Origin: Pseudomonas siliginis
Lineage (GTDB): Bacteria > Pseudomonadota > Gammaproteobacteria > Pseudomonadales > Pseudomonadaceae
Reading direction: 5' to 3'
Length of the DNA: 64,000 nucleotides
Assembly (NCBI RefSeq): GCF_019145195.1
Contig: NZ_JAHSTW010000002.1
Coordinates: 372,001-436,000 of the forward strand
Below, in pieces: positions 18,102 to 27,146 of this stretch. The position numbers and the translations under genes were made by a program. The notes beneath the pieces were generated by a model that was not told the origin of the DNA, did not search any database, and worked only from the letters and a program-made list of their open reading frames with translations. Within the stretch, counting starts at the first letter, position 1. The number at the start of each line of letters is the position of its first letter.

Positions 18102-20011
18102 CAGGACAACGCCTCCAGCTCCGCCTGCATGCTTTCCAGGGTTTCCAGCGCTTCCATCCAGGCTTCTTCCAGCTCGGCTTCACGCACCTTCAACTTGGCC
18201 TGTTCGGCGAGCAGATCACGCAATTCATTCTTGCGCGCCGGCTCGTAGATATCGCTGTCACCGAGGCTGGCATCGACCTTGGCCAGTTTTTCGTGCAGCT
18301 TGCCCAGTTCGGCTTCGAGCTTGTCGGCCTCGCGCTTGTGCGGCGCCAGTTGCTGACGCAACGCTGCCGCCGCTTGGCGCTGCGCTTTCTTATCGGTCTT
18401 GTCCGGGTTGACCGGCGTATTGCTGACCGGCGCATTGCGCTGACGGTATTCCACCAGCCAACGTGCGTAGTCTTCGAGATCGCCGTCGAACTCTTCGACC
18501 TTGCCGTCGGCGACCAGATAGAAGTTGTCGGTGGTGCTCTTGAGCAAGTGCCGATCGTGAGAAACCACCAGCACCGCACCGCTGAATTCCTGCAGGGCCA
18601 TGGTCAGCGCCAGACGCATTTCCAGATCGAGGTGGTTGGTCGGTTCGTCGAGCAGCAGCAGGTTCGGCCGCTCCCAGGCGATCAGCGCGAGGGCCAGACG
18701 CGCCTTCTCGCCACCGGAGAAATTCAGCACCGGCTCATCGATGCGTGCGCCCCGGAAGTCGAAGCCGCCGAGAAAATCGCGCAAGGTCTGCTCGCGCTCA
18801 CCCGGCGCCAGACGCTGCAAATGCAGCAATGGGCTGGCCTTGGAATCCAGCGAGTCGAGCTGATGCTGGGCAAAGTAGCCGACCACGGTGTTTTCGCCAC
18901 GGGTCAGGCGCCCGGCCAGCGGTTCGAGCTCGCCGGCGAGGTTCTTGATCAGCGTCGATTTACCCGCGCCGTTCGGCCCGAGCAGACCGATCCGCGCACC
19001 CGGGGTCAGTTGCAGCTTGACCTTCTCGAGGATGGTCTTGTCGCCATAACCCAAGCGTGCATCGGACAGGTCGATCAGTGGGCTGGAGATCTTGGTCGAC
19101 TCGCGGAAGACGAAGTCGAACGGCGAATCGACGTGGGCCGCCGACAATTCTTCCATGCGCTCCAGCGCCTTGATCCGGCTCTGCGCCTGACGGGCCTTGG
19201 TCGCTTGCGCCTTGAAGCGGGCTATGTAGCTTTCCATGTGCGCACGCTGCGCCTGCTGCTTCTCGTAGGCCTGTTGCTGCTGGGCCAGACGCTCGGCGCG
19301 GGCGCGCTCAAACGCGGTGTAGCCGCCCCGGTAGAGGGTCAGTTTGCGCTGATCGACATGGGCGACGTGATCGACCACTTCGTCGAGGAAATCCCGGTCG
19401 TGGGAAATCAGCAGCAAGGTGCCCGGATAACTCTTCAGCCACTCTTCGAGCCAGATGATCGCGTCGAGATCCAAGTGGTTGGTCGGTTCATCGAGCAGCA
19501 GCAGATCCGACGGGCACATCAGTGCCTGCGCCAGATTCAGACGCATCCGCCAGCCACCGGAGAAATCTCCTACCTGACGATCCATCTGCTCATTGGTGAA
19601 CCCAAGACCGGCGAGCAGCTTGCGCGCCCGCGCATCGGCGGTGTAGCCGTCGGCGCTGTCGAGTTCAGCGTGCAGGCGCGCCAGTGCGGTGCCGTCATGG
19701 GCCTGCTCGGCGGCGGCAAGCTCGCGTTGCACCTCACGCAGACGCAGGTCGCCATCGAGCACATAATCGACCGCCAGGCGCTCGAGGGTGTCGACCTCCT
19801 GACGCATATGCGCGATACGCCAGTCGGCCGGCAGCAGGCAGTCGCCCGAGTCCGGGTGCAACTCGCCGCGCAGCAAGGCGAACAGGCTGGATTTGCCGGC
19901 ACCGTTGGCGCCGATGAGGCCGGCTTTGTGGCCGGCGTGCAGGGTCAGCTCGGCGTCTTCTAGCAGACGTTGCGGGCCACGCTGTAAAGTCAGGTTCTGA
20001 AGTCGGATCAT
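18101..20011 (-). CDS. ABC-F family ATPase (YheS-like)
   Basis: This 636-residue cytoplasmic protein has two ABC ATPase domains and no membrane segment. Walker A motifs are GANGAGKSS (about 35-43) and GPNGAGKST (about 345-353). Signatures are FSGGWRMRLNLAQAL and FSGGEKARLALALIAW, and both Walker B sites read LLLLDEPTNHLDL. Between the domains is the Arg/Gln-rich P-site tRNA-interaction linker, and a coiled coil forms the C-terminal 100 residues. ABC-F proteins act on stalled or hungry ribosomes; length and layout fit YheS. It is the first gene of a two-gene operon with the MscS-like gene. Confidence 0.92.
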   Translation of the reverse strand: MIRLQNLTLQRGPQRLLEDAELTLHAGHKAGLIGANGAGKSSLFALLRGELHPDSGDCLLPADWRIAHMRQEVDTLERLAVDYVLDGDLRLREVQRELAAAEQAHDGTALARLHAELDSADGYTADARARKLLAGLGFTNEQMDRQVGDFSGGWRMRLNLAQALMCPSDLLLLDEPTNHLDLDAIIWLEEWLKSYPGTLLLISHDRDFLDEVVDHVAHVDQRKLTLYRGGYTAFERARAERLAQQQQAYEKQQAQRAHMESYIARFKAQATKARQAQSRIKALERMEELSAAHVDSPFDFVFRESTKISSPLIDLSDARLGYGDKTILEKVKLQLTPGARIGLLGPNGAGKSTLIKNLAGELEPLAGRLTRGENTVVGYFAQHQLDSLDSKASPLLHLQRLAPGEREQTLRDFLGGFDFRGARIDEPVLNFSGGEKARLALALIAWERPNLLLLDEPTNHLDLEMRLALTMALQEFSGAVLVVSHDRHLLKSTTDNFYLVADGKVEEFDGDLEDYARWLVEYRQRNAPVSNTPVNPDKTDKKAQRQAAAALRQQLAPHKREADKLEAELGKLHEKLAKVDASLGDSDIYEPARKNELRDLLAEQAKLKVREAELEEAWMEALETLESMQAELEALS

Positions 20012-20061
20012 AATGGCGGCGGAGTCTACCAGCTTCGCTCACAACTGGCGCGAGTAGCACG

Positions 20062-20523
20062 ATGTCCTCTGACCTGTGGAGCTTTGCCCTTGATGTCTAC
20101 GCCCGGCCGGGTGTGGAAGATGCCTGCCTGCAATTGCAAACCGCGGGCGCCAATGTCTGCCTTTTACTGTGCGGTGTGTGGCTGGAGCAGCGCGCGGTGG
20201 CCTGCGATGAACCGCGCGTACGTCTGCTCAAGGCCTTGACCGCGCCGTGGGATATCGAAGTGGTGCAGCCGCTGCGAACCCTGCGCCTGCAATGGAAAGC
20301 GCGGGCCGTCGACGATGCAGTGGTGGCCGGCATGCGCGAGCAGATCAAATCACTGGAGCTTGAAGCTGAGCGCACCTTGCTGTCACGGCTCGAAGGTGTG
20401 GCGCAGGAGTGGACGCGCAACGATGCAGGTTCGTTGACTTGGCTTGAGGGCTTGGCCGGCAATGCCGCCAGCCCGAACCGCGACGCGCTGCAAGTGCTGC
20501 GCGTCGCGGCAATCGGCACTTAG
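20062..20523 (+). CDS. TIGR02444 family protein
   Basis: This 153-residue, mostly helical soluble protein begins SSDLWSFALDVYARPGVEDACLQLQ, the hallmark of the TIGR02444 family, conserved beside the ABC-F gene in gammaproteobacteria. No catalytic motif is visible and no function is established. It is divergent from the ABC-F gene (50-base gap). Its TAG overlaps the TAA of algP on the opposite strand. Confidence 0.85.
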   Translation: MSSDLWSFALDVYARPGVEDACLQLQTAGANVCLLLCGVWLEQRAVACDEPRVRLLKALTAPWDIEVVQPLRTLRLQWKARAVDDAVVAGMREQIKSLELEAERTLLSRLEGVAQEWTRNDAGSLTWLEGLAGNAASPNRDALQVLRVAAIGT

Positions 20524-21662
20524 GAAGCGCTGGTCGGGGTGCTGCTGACGTTCGACGAAGCGGCTGGCGCTGGCGCAGTCGAAGGGGTCGAGTGGGCTGC
20601 GGACGACGGTGCCGATGCAGCTGGGGCAGCCGGGGTAGCGGCAGTGGCAGGCTTGGCTGCTGGAGCGGCAGCCGGTTTGGTCGCGGCTGGCTTGGCAGCT
20701 GCTGGCTTTTTCACCGCTGGTTTTGCGGCTGGCTTGGCGGCCGGTTTTGCAGCTGGCTTGGCGGCCGGTTTCGCAGCGGTTTTTGCCGCAGGTTTTGCTG
20801 CCGATGTTGCGGCTGGTTTGGCAGCCGGTTTTACCGCCACTTTCGCAGCAGGTTTGGCGGCGGCCGGCTTGGCCGCAGTCTTGGCAGCAGGCTTCGCTGC
20901 TGGTTTCGCTGCTGGTTTCGCTGCTGCTTTGGCAGCAGGTTTGGCGGCTGCGGTTTTTGCCGGTGCAGCTTTGCTCGCGGCCGGTTTTGCCGCGGCTTTG
21001 GCAGGGGTGGCTTTCACTGCTGGCTTGGCTGCAGCAGGTTTGGCTGCGGTGGTTTTAGCCGCCGGTGTTGCCGCGCTCGCCGCCGGCTTCTTCGCTGCAG
21101 TTTTCGCCGCTGGTTTGGCAGCCGCTTTCACTGGCGCCTTGGCCGCTGGTTTGGCGGCGGTCTTCGCAACAGCAGGTTTCGCCGCAGCGGTCTTCGCCGG
21201 GGCTTTGCTTGCAGCAGGTTTGGCGGCGACTTTCTTCGCTGGTGCTGCTGCGGGTTTGGCCGAGCGCGACGACAGAACTTTGCCCACTGCTTCTTGAACG
21301 CGGCCAACACCCTGGGCCAGTTTCAGGCTTTCCTGAGCATCGCGCTTGAGTTGCAGAATGTAGCTGCGGGTCTCGGACTGACGATCTTTCAAAGCGTCCA
21401 GCAGGTCTTCGAGTTCTTTCACGGCAGCCTTGGCTTTGTTCTGTGCCTTGGCTTTGCCGGCGGTGGCGGCGTCCTGCAATTTGGTGCGCGATTTGTGCAG
21501 TTTTTCCTGCGCCTTGCCGCGCTGTTTTTCCAGCTTGGCGAGCAGTTTTTCAGCATCAGCCAAGGCTTGCGAGCAAGCGTTTTCCAAATGCTCGAGCAGG
21601 CTGCCCGACAACTGTTGGAGTAGGTGCAACGGAGTATTTACAGGCTTCTTGGTGGCCGACAT
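20520..21662 (-). CDS. algP: AlgP, histone H1-like regulatory protein
   Basis: This 380-residue protein has a helical N-terminal domain (about 1-130: LLEHLENACSQALADAEKLL, then a Lys-rich coiled coil) followed by about 210 residues of KPAAK-type repeats and an Ala/Ser/Pro tail. In P. aeruginosa AlgP (AlgR3) is a DNA-associated protein linked to alginate gene expression, and it lies near algQ and algR as here. The upstream ribosome site is AGGAGGTAAACC, a strong one. Repeat copy number varies among strains, so length is not diagnostic. Confidence 0.93.
   Translation of the reverse strand: MSATKKPVNTPLHLLQQLSGSLLEHLENACSQALADAEKLLAKLEKQRGKAQEKLHKSRTKLQDAATAGKAKAQNKAKAAVKELEDLLDALKDRQSETRSYILQLKRDAQESLKLAQGVGRVQEAVGKVLSSRSAKPAAAPAKKVAAKPAASKAPAKTAAAKPAVAKTAAKPAAKAPVKAAAKPAAKTAAKKPAASAATPAAKTTAAKPAAAKPAVKATPAKAAAKPAASKAAPAKTAAAKPAAKAAAKPAAKPAAKPAAKTAAKPAAAKPAAKVAVKPAAKPAATSAAKPAAKTAAKPAAKPAAKPAAKPAAKPAVKKPAAAKPAATKPAAAPAAKPATAATPAAPAASAPSSAAHSTPSTAPAPAASSNVSSTPTSAS
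20630..21260. repeat. KPAAK-encoding repeat tract inside algP
   Basis: About 210 codons of imperfect tandem units that read K-P-A-A plus spacer residues (K, T, S, V) on the minus strand. Synonymous codons vary (GCT, GCC, GCA, GCG), so it is a degenerate rather than exact DNA repeat. Copy number change by slippage is plausible. Confidence 0.85.
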
Positions 21663-21854
21663 GGTTTACCTCCTGGCTGACGTGAGTGCGGCTCATACTA
21701 GACCTCTGCTGATACCGCCGCTAGGGCATGTTGACAGTATCTGCACCGTTGCGTTGCACCGAAGCCGAAATGTTCTGCGCGCGGGAAAAAGCAGTTCACC
21801 GATGCAGACGTTTGCACTGGCATAATCCCCCGCATCTCAGGTCGGAGAGTGCCC

Positions 21855-22520
21855 ATGTCGCGCTACTTTATTTTGTCCCTCTGCGTGTTTTTTTCGACGG
21901 CGTATGCCGATGAAAAAAACACGGCGAACGATGCTCATGATCTGGCTTATAGCCTCGGTGCCAGCCTCGGCGAACGGCTGCGCCAAGAGGTGCCGCAGTT
22001 GCAGATCCAGGCGCTGATCGAAGGTCTGCAACAGGCGTATCAGGGCAAGCCGCTGGCGCTGAGTGAAGCGCGTATCGAACAGATTCTTGCCGACCATGAA
22101 TCGCAAAATGCCGAGCAAGCTTCACGGCAATCGAGCGACGCGGCAATGGAAAACGAGCAACGCTTTCTCAGTGCGGAAAAAGCCAAACCGGGGGTGAAGG
22201 AACTGGCCGATGGCATCCTCCTGACTGAACTGGTTCCGGGCACTGGCGCCAAGGCCGGCCCGGACGGCAAAGTGCAGGTACTGTATGTCGGCAAGCTGCC
22301 GGACGGCACTGTGTTCGATCAGAACACCCAGCCGCAATGGTTCAACCTCGACAGCGTGATCGCCGGTTGGCGCACCGCCTTGCAGAACATGCCGGTGGGG
22401 GCGAAATGGCGACTGGTGATTCCATCGGATCAGGCCTATGGCGCCGACGGTGCCGGCGACCTGATCGCGCCGTTCACGCCTCTGGTTTTCGAAGTGGAAT
22501 TGCGTGGCGCGACGAACTGA
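21855..22520 (+). CDS. FKBP-type peptidyl-prolyl cis-trans isomerase
   Basis: This 221-residue protein has a signal peptide (SRYFILSLCVFFSTAYA), a helical dimerisation domain starting DLAYSLGASLGERLRQE (about 30-110), and a C-terminal FKBP domain (about 125-221) with YVGKLPDGTVFDQN, GWRTALQNMPVGAKWRLVIP and AYGADGAG. This is the FkpA/Mip layout of periplasmic folding catalysts. I start at the ATG at 21855 (GGAGAG site); a GTG two codons earlier is less likely. A terminator follows. Confidence 0.92.
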   Translation: MSRYFILSLCVFFSTAYADEKNTANDAHDLAYSLGASLGERLRQEVPQLQIQALIEGLQQAYQGKPLALSEARIEQILADHESQNAEQASRQSSDAAMENEQRFLSAEKAKPGVKELADGILLTELVPGTGAKAGPDGKVQVLYVGKLPDGTVFDQNTQPQWFNLDSVIAGWRTALQNMPVGAKWRLVIPSDQAYGADGAGDLIAPFTPLVFEVELRGATN

Positions 22521-22527
22521 TCAGGCA

Positions 22528-22563
22528 TAAAAAAACGGTGCGCTTTCGGGCGCACCGTTTTTC
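22528..22563. terminator. Bidirectional terminator between the FKBP gene and rsd
   Basis: The stem AACGGTGCGC-TTTCGG-GCGCACCGTT is flanked by A-rich and T-rich runs on either side. It serves both converging genes. Confidence 0.9.
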
Positions 22564-22577
22564 ATGAAGGACGTGGA

Positions 22578-23036
22578 TCAGGCCTGAACCGGATCTTCTG
22601 CCTTGTGTGCCGTGTGCAGCACTTCGATCAGGCAGTCTTCAAGTTCGAAACGCTCATGCAGCAAGCCGCCCAATTCCTTGAATTTCTCCGCAACGCATTT
22701 GCCTTCATCGCACAGGTCGTTGAACGCGAGCAGCTTCTCGGTAATGACGTCGATGCGCGGGTAGATGGTCTCGGCGAGTTCCAGACCGCGCTTGTCGTTG
22801 AACGCCTTGGCTTCGCCAGTCAGCTGTTCATAGATTTCGAAGTGCCCCGCCGATACGTAATCGACCAGCACGCCGCAGAATTCCTGCAAAGGCTTGCGGC
22901 TCTCGGACAGCGACTCAGGCTGCGCACCGAGCTTGTCGTAGGCGCCGATCAGCTCTTCACGCTCCTGCAACCAGCGGTCGATCAGCAGATGAACCCCACC
23001 CCAACGTTCCTGAGCATTCTGACAACTTTCGAGCAT
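22578..23036 (-). CDS. rsd: Rsd/AlgQ, anti-sigma-70 regulator
   Basis: This 152-residue all-helical protein of the Rsd/AlgQ family begins [20 protein letters not shown]. Family members bind region 4 of the housekeeping sigma factor and favour alternative sigma factors; in P. aeruginosa the gene is algQ (algR2), which influences alginate and other virulence traits. I place the start at 23036 because GGAAGAGAGA precedes that ATG; the open frame extends nine codons further. The neighbours algP and algR fit the alg regulatory block. Confidence 0.93.
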   Translation of the reverse strand: MLESCQNAQERWGGVHLLIDRWLQEREELIGAYDKLGAQPESLSESRKPLQEFCGVLVDYVSAGHFEIYEQLTGEAKAFNDKRGLELAETIYPRIDVITEKLLAFNDLCDEGKCVAEKFKELGGLLHERFELEDCLIEVLHTAHKAEDPVQA

Positions 23037-23217
23037 GGCGATCTCTCTTCCCTTGTGGGTCATGCTGCTCTACACCCGCGCCCCTGTTCTGATTTGACTG
23101 GTGGACGATCGGGCAGAGCGTCATCGAGCAACATAAATCCAATGACACGTGCCGGCCAGATTATGCCCGCACGCCTATGGCTTCAAGGTACGCAGGAGAT
23201 AAAGTTCATACAAGTGT

Positions 23218-23769
23218 TTAATCCCTGACCAGCAGGTGGTGCGACGCTTCGTCGCTGACCGGTCGTTGCAGAGCGCTCCAGATCAGACGCAACAACTGAT
23301 AAACCGCAAGGATCGACACCCCGACAAAAAACAGCAGGCTCCATTCGGGGATGCTCAAATCGAACAGCGTCCAGGAGATGTCCGCACAATCAGCGCCGCC
23401 GTTGAACATCCGTTGCAGGGCGCAGATCCACGGCAGGTCGCTGAACAGTGACTCCACGGTTGGCGAGCATTTGACCAGTTGCAGCATCGAGTCACTCTGG
23501 ATCAACACCTGCCGCCACGCAGCGGTGGTACCACCCAGACTGGCGCCGAGTGCAAACAGCCAGTACCACCATAAGCCAACGCGCCGGGGGCCATGCACCG
23601 CCGCCACGCCGCAGCCGATGCACAGCAATGTGAGGAACAACCGCTGCACCAGGCACAGACTGCAAGGCGTCAGTCCGACCGCGTATTCGAGGTAATAGGA
23701 AGCTCCCAGAGCAAAGGCCCCCGCAATGAAAGCCATGAAGAACAAGGAGCGTGAGCAGGCCAACGACAT
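23218..23769 (-). CDS. dsbB: Disulfide bond formation protein B (DsbB/DsbH)
   Basis: This 183-residue inner-membrane quinone reductase reoxidises DsbA. Four membrane spans are evident. The first periplasmic Cys pair is in LTPCSLCLVQR (CxxC), and the second loop has Cys in LVKCSPT and WICALQ plus GGADCADISW. P. aeruginosa names the gene at this locus dsbH, one of two DsbB paralogues. The start codon is preceded by a 28-base inverted repeat that could mask the ribosome site. Confidence 0.92.
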   Translation of the reverse strand: MSLACSRSLFFMAFIAGAFALGASYYLEYAVGLTPCSLCLVQRLFLTLLCIGCGVAAVHGPRRVGLWWYWLFALGASLGGTTAAWRQVLIQSDSMLQLVKCSPTVESLFSDLPWICALQRMFNGGADCADISWTLFDLSIPEWSLLFFVGVSILAVYQLLRLIWSALQRPVSDEASHHLLVRD

Positions 23770-23776
23770 GGCTTTT

Positions 23777-23981
23777 CCGTAACAGTAGAGACAGACGGTT
23801 ACGGTAGAGGAAAGCGTGTCAGCCTTTCAAGGCAAGGGCCTGCCGACAGTTCACCGCAGGTGTAGGGAAAACCCGACAGGCTCGATAGGAAACGGTGAAG
23901 CGCTCTGTAGGACTTTGTCTCTAGAGCGCAAAGGAGGGGAATTTTCGGTCATTGAAGTTCACGAGGGAGCAACCTCCCTCG
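23777..23981. promoter_or_regulatory. Structured intergenic region upstream of dsbB
   Basis: Four hairpins fit in this spacer: CCGTAAC/GTTACGG (23777-23804, directly before the dsbB start), TTCACCG/CGGTGAA (23850-23899) enclosing GGGAAAACCC, GCGCTCT/AGAGCGC (23900-23929), and CGAGGGAG/CTCCCTCG (23962-23981, just past the hemY stop). On the plus strand the middle part also holds several GGA trinucleotides. It could be a dsbB leader, or a small RNA on either strand. No known RNA family was recognised. Confidence 0.45.
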
Positions 23982-23985
23982 CCAT

Positions 23986-25224
23986 TCAGACCTTCGCCGC
24001 AACCGGCAAAGGCGCCGCGAGCAGGCGTTCATCGAGCAGCCCCAGACCTTCCTGGAACAACTGATTGCTGCGCTCGGTATCGCCAAGCTGTGCAAGCAGG
24101 CGGGCCAATTCCGCACACGTCTCCGGATTGCGCTGCACGCGCAGACTGCTTTCCAGATAGTCACGAGCCTTGCCCCACAGACTGGTTTGCAGACACAGAC
24201 GCCCAAGGGTCAGCAGCAGGCTCGGATCGGCCGGGTGCTCCTTGAGCCAGCCTTCGGCCGTCTGCAACTGACGCGCAGGATCACTGCCACGAACCAGACC
24301 ATAAAGCCGCGCCAGATGGCTGTCGTATTTGCGCTTGAGCGCTGTTCGCAGGACCTCTTCGGCCTCGACCTGAGCGCCCAGCTGACGCAATTGCTCGGCG
24401 TAGGCCAGTACCAAAGGTGCTTCCTGACGCTGCGCCGAAGTCAGCTGCTCCCACGCCCGCTTGAGCGATTGCAGACCCACCGTACCGTCTTCTTCGCGAT
24501 GCGCTGCCAGCGAGAGGTTCTCACCCCAGGCGCGGCGCTCGAGTTCGGCCAGCTCGGCCGGCGGCAGGACCTTGTCCTTGCGCAACTCAGGCAGCAAACG
24601 AATCACCGCCGGCCATTCGCCACGCTGCTGATGCAGACGTTGCAATTGACGCAATGTCTGCGCGCTGCGCGGATGCCGTTCATGCATTGCCTGCAAGGTC
24701 ACCAGCGCACCGTCGGTGTCGCCACGATCGGTCTGCAACTGTGCGTGACTCAGGGCGATCGCCAGTTCGGCTTGCGGCTGACGCTCCAGCGCACGTTCGA
24801 GCAAACGATCACTTTCTTCGTACTGACCTTGCTCGTTCGCCGCACGGGCGGCGCCGAGGTAATACAGCAGTGGCTGGCGCTCGGCTTCCGCTGCGCGGGT
24901 CAAATGCCGCTGCGCGCTGGCCCAGCGACCTTCAGCCAGATCCAGTTGGCCGTGTTCGATCGCCACTTGCACGCGGCGGCTGCGATTGCGTCGCGACCAC
25001 GGATTGACCACGCCGGTGGAGGTCATCACCAGCTCGACCAGCACCTTGATGCCCCAGAACAGCAGCCACAGCACCGCGATCACCGCGAGTGTCGCCCACA
25101 GGCTCGATTCGTAGCGGAAGCTCTTGTACGCCACCAGCACGTAACCGGAATGCTCGGCAATCGCCAGGCCCAGCGCTGCCGTCGCGGCGATGACCAGAAA
25201 CACGATTACATAGAGGCGCTTCAT
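23986..25224 (-). CDS. hemY: HemY-like TPR inner-membrane protein of the heme operon
   Basis: This 412-residue protein has two N-terminal membrane helices (about 3-22 and 40-62; first [20 protein letters not shown]) and a cytoplasmic or periplasmic stretch of TPR repeats up to the C-terminus. It belongs to the proteobacterial HemY (HemY_N plus TPR) family encoded after hemX; it is not the protoporphyrinogen oxidase of the same name. The exact role is unclear. Its ATG overlaps the stop of hemDX (ATGA), so it is coupled to the heme genes. A perfect hairpin without a U-tract follows the stop. Confidence 0.92.
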   Translation of the reverse strand: MKRLYVIVFLVIAATAALGLAIAEHSGYVLVAYKSFRYESSLWATLAVIAVLWLLFWGIKVLVELVMTSTGVVNPWSRRNRSRRVQVAIEHGQLDLAEGRWASAQRHLTRAAEAERQPLLYYLGAARAANEQGQYEESDRLLERALERQPQAELAIALSHAQLQTDRGDTDGALVTLQAMHERHPRSAQTLRQLQRLHQQRGEWPAVIRLLPELRKDKVLPPAELAELERRAWGENLSLAAHREEDGTVGLQSLKRAWEQLTSAQRQEAPLVLAYAEQLRQLGAQVEAEEVLRTALKRKYDSHLARLYGLVRGSDPARQLQTAEGWLKEHPADPSLLLTLGRLCLQTSLWGKARDYLESSLRVQRNPETCAELARLLAQLGDTERSNQLFQEGLGLLDERLLAAPLPVAAKV

Positions 25225-27146
25225 GGGGTCGCCTCCTGCGCAGCATTGGCGGCAGGCTTGGCGAACGGTTTCACCGATTCCACGGCATTGACGTTACGCC
25301 GCTCCAGATACCCCTGCACCGCACTCAAGGTGCCGGTCAGATCCGGCGTCTTGACGGTGACCGGTTCCTTGCTCAGCTCGGCGACCTGTTCCAGCATGAC
25401 TTTGCTTTGCGGATTGTCCGGGTTGAAATTGCCCTTGAGCACATCGCGTGCCTCGGCCAGCGCCTGGGTGTACACCGCCGCCTGACCGTTGAGCGCCGCC
25501 CACTGCGCCTGCTCCAGCGCCAGGCTCAGGGCCAGGCGCACCTGGCTCAGGCTTTGCCCGGCCAGCAGCGGTTTGACGTTCTTGTCAGCGTTGAAATCGA
25601 TGCGGATATAGCGCGAAACCTTGTCCCACCATTGCGCCCAGCGACTGGCGCCATCGCCATCGCTGGTCAGGCCCAGCAGCGACTCGCCGCGATCCTTGTA
25701 CTCCGGCGCCAGCTCAGTGAGGTCGATGACCTGATCGCGCAGCGCGCCGAGACGCAGGAACAGCCCGGTGCGATCCGGCTGTTCGGTGCTGCGCAAGGCG
25801 ACCAGGGTTTTCGCCACTTGCTCGCGCGCGGCGAAGGAACCCGGATCGTTCTGTTCACGCAGAATTTCATCGGCGCCCTGTACCAGTGCCTGGGCGCTGC
25901 TGATGTCCTGCAACGCTGAAAGGCGCAGGCTGGCCAGACGCAGCAAGTGTTCGGCCTCGGCCAGACGCCAGTCCTTGCGGCTGGCGCCGAGGACGGTTTC
26001 CAGACGTTGATTGAGGCGCTGCTGATCGCCCTGCAATTGCGTCACCAGACGTTGGCGCTCGGCGAGCTCGTCAGCACCGGGCAGCTGCGCCAGGCGTTCG
26101 GTCAGACGCTGTTCGTTGAGCTTCAGACTCTGCGCCTGATCGTTCAACGCCTGCACCTGACTCGACTGTTGCTGCGTGTTGTTCTGCAGGTGGCGCACCT
26201 GCCAGACACCCCAGCCGCCTATGGCGACACCGGCGGCGCCGAGCAGCAGGGCGACAATTGCCAGTCCATTGCCTCGGCGCGGCTCTTTGGCCGGTGGTGG
26301 AGTTTCAACCTGGGCATCGAGCGCAGGCTGGACGTCATCTTTTGGCAAGGCTGTTTCGCTCACGTATCCATCCTTTGCATTAGAAAACGGCACGGGACAT
26401 TCCCGTAACGCCGTCAGCAAAGCCGCGGCACTCGCGCCGCGGCAATCCACAACTGTTTGAGCCCCGGCGGCACGTGCCAGCTCGGCGACCCTCGGGCTTG
26501 GAACAAACAACGGCAACTGCGCGATCTTCGGCCAGGCATCGCCGGCCATCTGCCGCAGGTGCTCGAAACCCTGTCCACTGCTGACCACCAGCCCGTTCAA
26601 GCGTTCCGCTTCGATCCGCCGTGGCAGCTCGTTTGGCGGGTAGGCTGGCAGGTCGCGGCGATACAACTCCAGATACTCGACACTAGCACCAAGCGCGCGC
26701 AGGCGCTCGGCGAGCAGTTCACGACCGCCCTCGCCGCGCAGGATCATCACCTTCGCGCCGGACTGGTCGAGCGCCTCGCGCAGACGCGGCAATTGCAGCA
26801 AGGCTTCACTGTCATCGCCGTCAGCCGGGAAGCTGACATCGAGACCATGCTCGCGAAGAATGCCTGCGGTCGCCGCGCCGACGCTGAACCACGGCATGCT
26901 CAATGGCGCCGTGCCTTGGGACTTGAGCAGATCCACCGCGATCCGCGCCGCCGGTTTGCTGACCACAATCACCGCGCTGCAAGCGGGCAATCGCGAAATC
27001 GCCTGGCGAATAGTCTCAGAGAGCGGCAGCGGAACAATGTCCAGAAGCGGCAGACAACTGCTGAAAATCCCGTGCCCGGCCAACTGTTCGGCCAGCGCCG
27101 CGCAGTCGTCTGCCGGGCGCGTCAGCAGCAGGCGCCAGGCCGTCAC
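25221..27146 (-). CDS. hemDX: Fused uroporphyrinogen-III synthase HemD / membrane protein HemX
   Basis: A single 641-codon frame joins two proteins. Residues 1-255 are HemD, which cyclises hydroxymethylbilane to uroporphyrinogen III ([19 protein letters not shown] start; [14 protein letters not shown] block). Residues from about 262 are HemX: an acidic/Pro linker, one membrane helix ([20 protein letters not shown]), a coiled coil, and the HemX domain. The start is GTG and overlaps the hemC stop. An internal GTG at 26363 preceded by AAGGA could make HemX alone. Fused HemD/HemX is a known arrangement in pseudomonads. Confidence 0.9.
   Translation of the reverse strand: MTAWRLLLTRPADDCAALAEQLAGHGIFSSCLPLLDIVPLPLSETIRQAISRLPACSAVIVVSKPAARIAVDLLKSQGTAPLSMPWFSVGAATAGILREHGLDVSFPADGDDSEALLQLPRLREALDQSGAKVMILRGEGGRELLAERLRALGASVEYLELYRRDLPAYPPNELPRRIEAERLNGLVVSSGQGFEHLRQMAGDAWPKIAQLPLFVPSPRVAELARAAGAQTVVDCRGASAAALLTALRECPVPFSNAKDGYVSETALPKDDVQPALDAQVETPPPAKEPRRGNGLAIVALLLGAAGVAIGGWGVWQVRHLQNNTQQQSSQVQALNDQAQSLKLNEQRLTERLAQLPGADELAERQRLVTQLQGDQQRLNQRLETVLGASRKDWRLAEAEHLLRLASLRLSALQDISSAQALVQGADEILREQNDPGSFAAREQVAKTLVALRSTEQPDRTGLFLRLGALRDQVIDLTELAPEYKDRGESLLGLTSDGDGASRWAQWWDKVSRYIRIDFNADKNVKPLLAGQSLSQVRLALSLALEQAQWAALNGQAAVYTQALAEARDVLKGNFNPDNPQSKVMLEQVAELSKEPVTVKTPDLTGTLSAVQGYLERRNVNAVESVKPFAKPAANAAQEATP
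26361..26375 (-). promoter_or_regulatory. Internal ribosome site and GTG start for a separate HemX product
   Basis: On the minus strand AAGGA (26375-26371) lies 7 bases before an in-frame GTG (26363-26361). The predicted product of 380 residues begins [12 protein letters not shown], which looks like a natural HemX N-terminus. The fusion could therefore be a stop-codon loss in front of an independently initiated gene. Confidence 0.55.

Noticed and set aside
18293..19963. 556-codon plus-strand frame opposite the ABC-F gene
   Set aside because: Shadow of the ABC-F coding sequence.
20630..21260. Repeat tract considered as a CRISPR-like array
   Set aside because: Units are short, degenerate and in coding phase (KPAA), with no spacer/repeat alternation.
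20592..21623. Cys/Gly/Arg-rich 343-codon plus-strand frame in the algP region
   Set aside because: It is the complement of the KPAAK repeat tract; low complexity in every frame.
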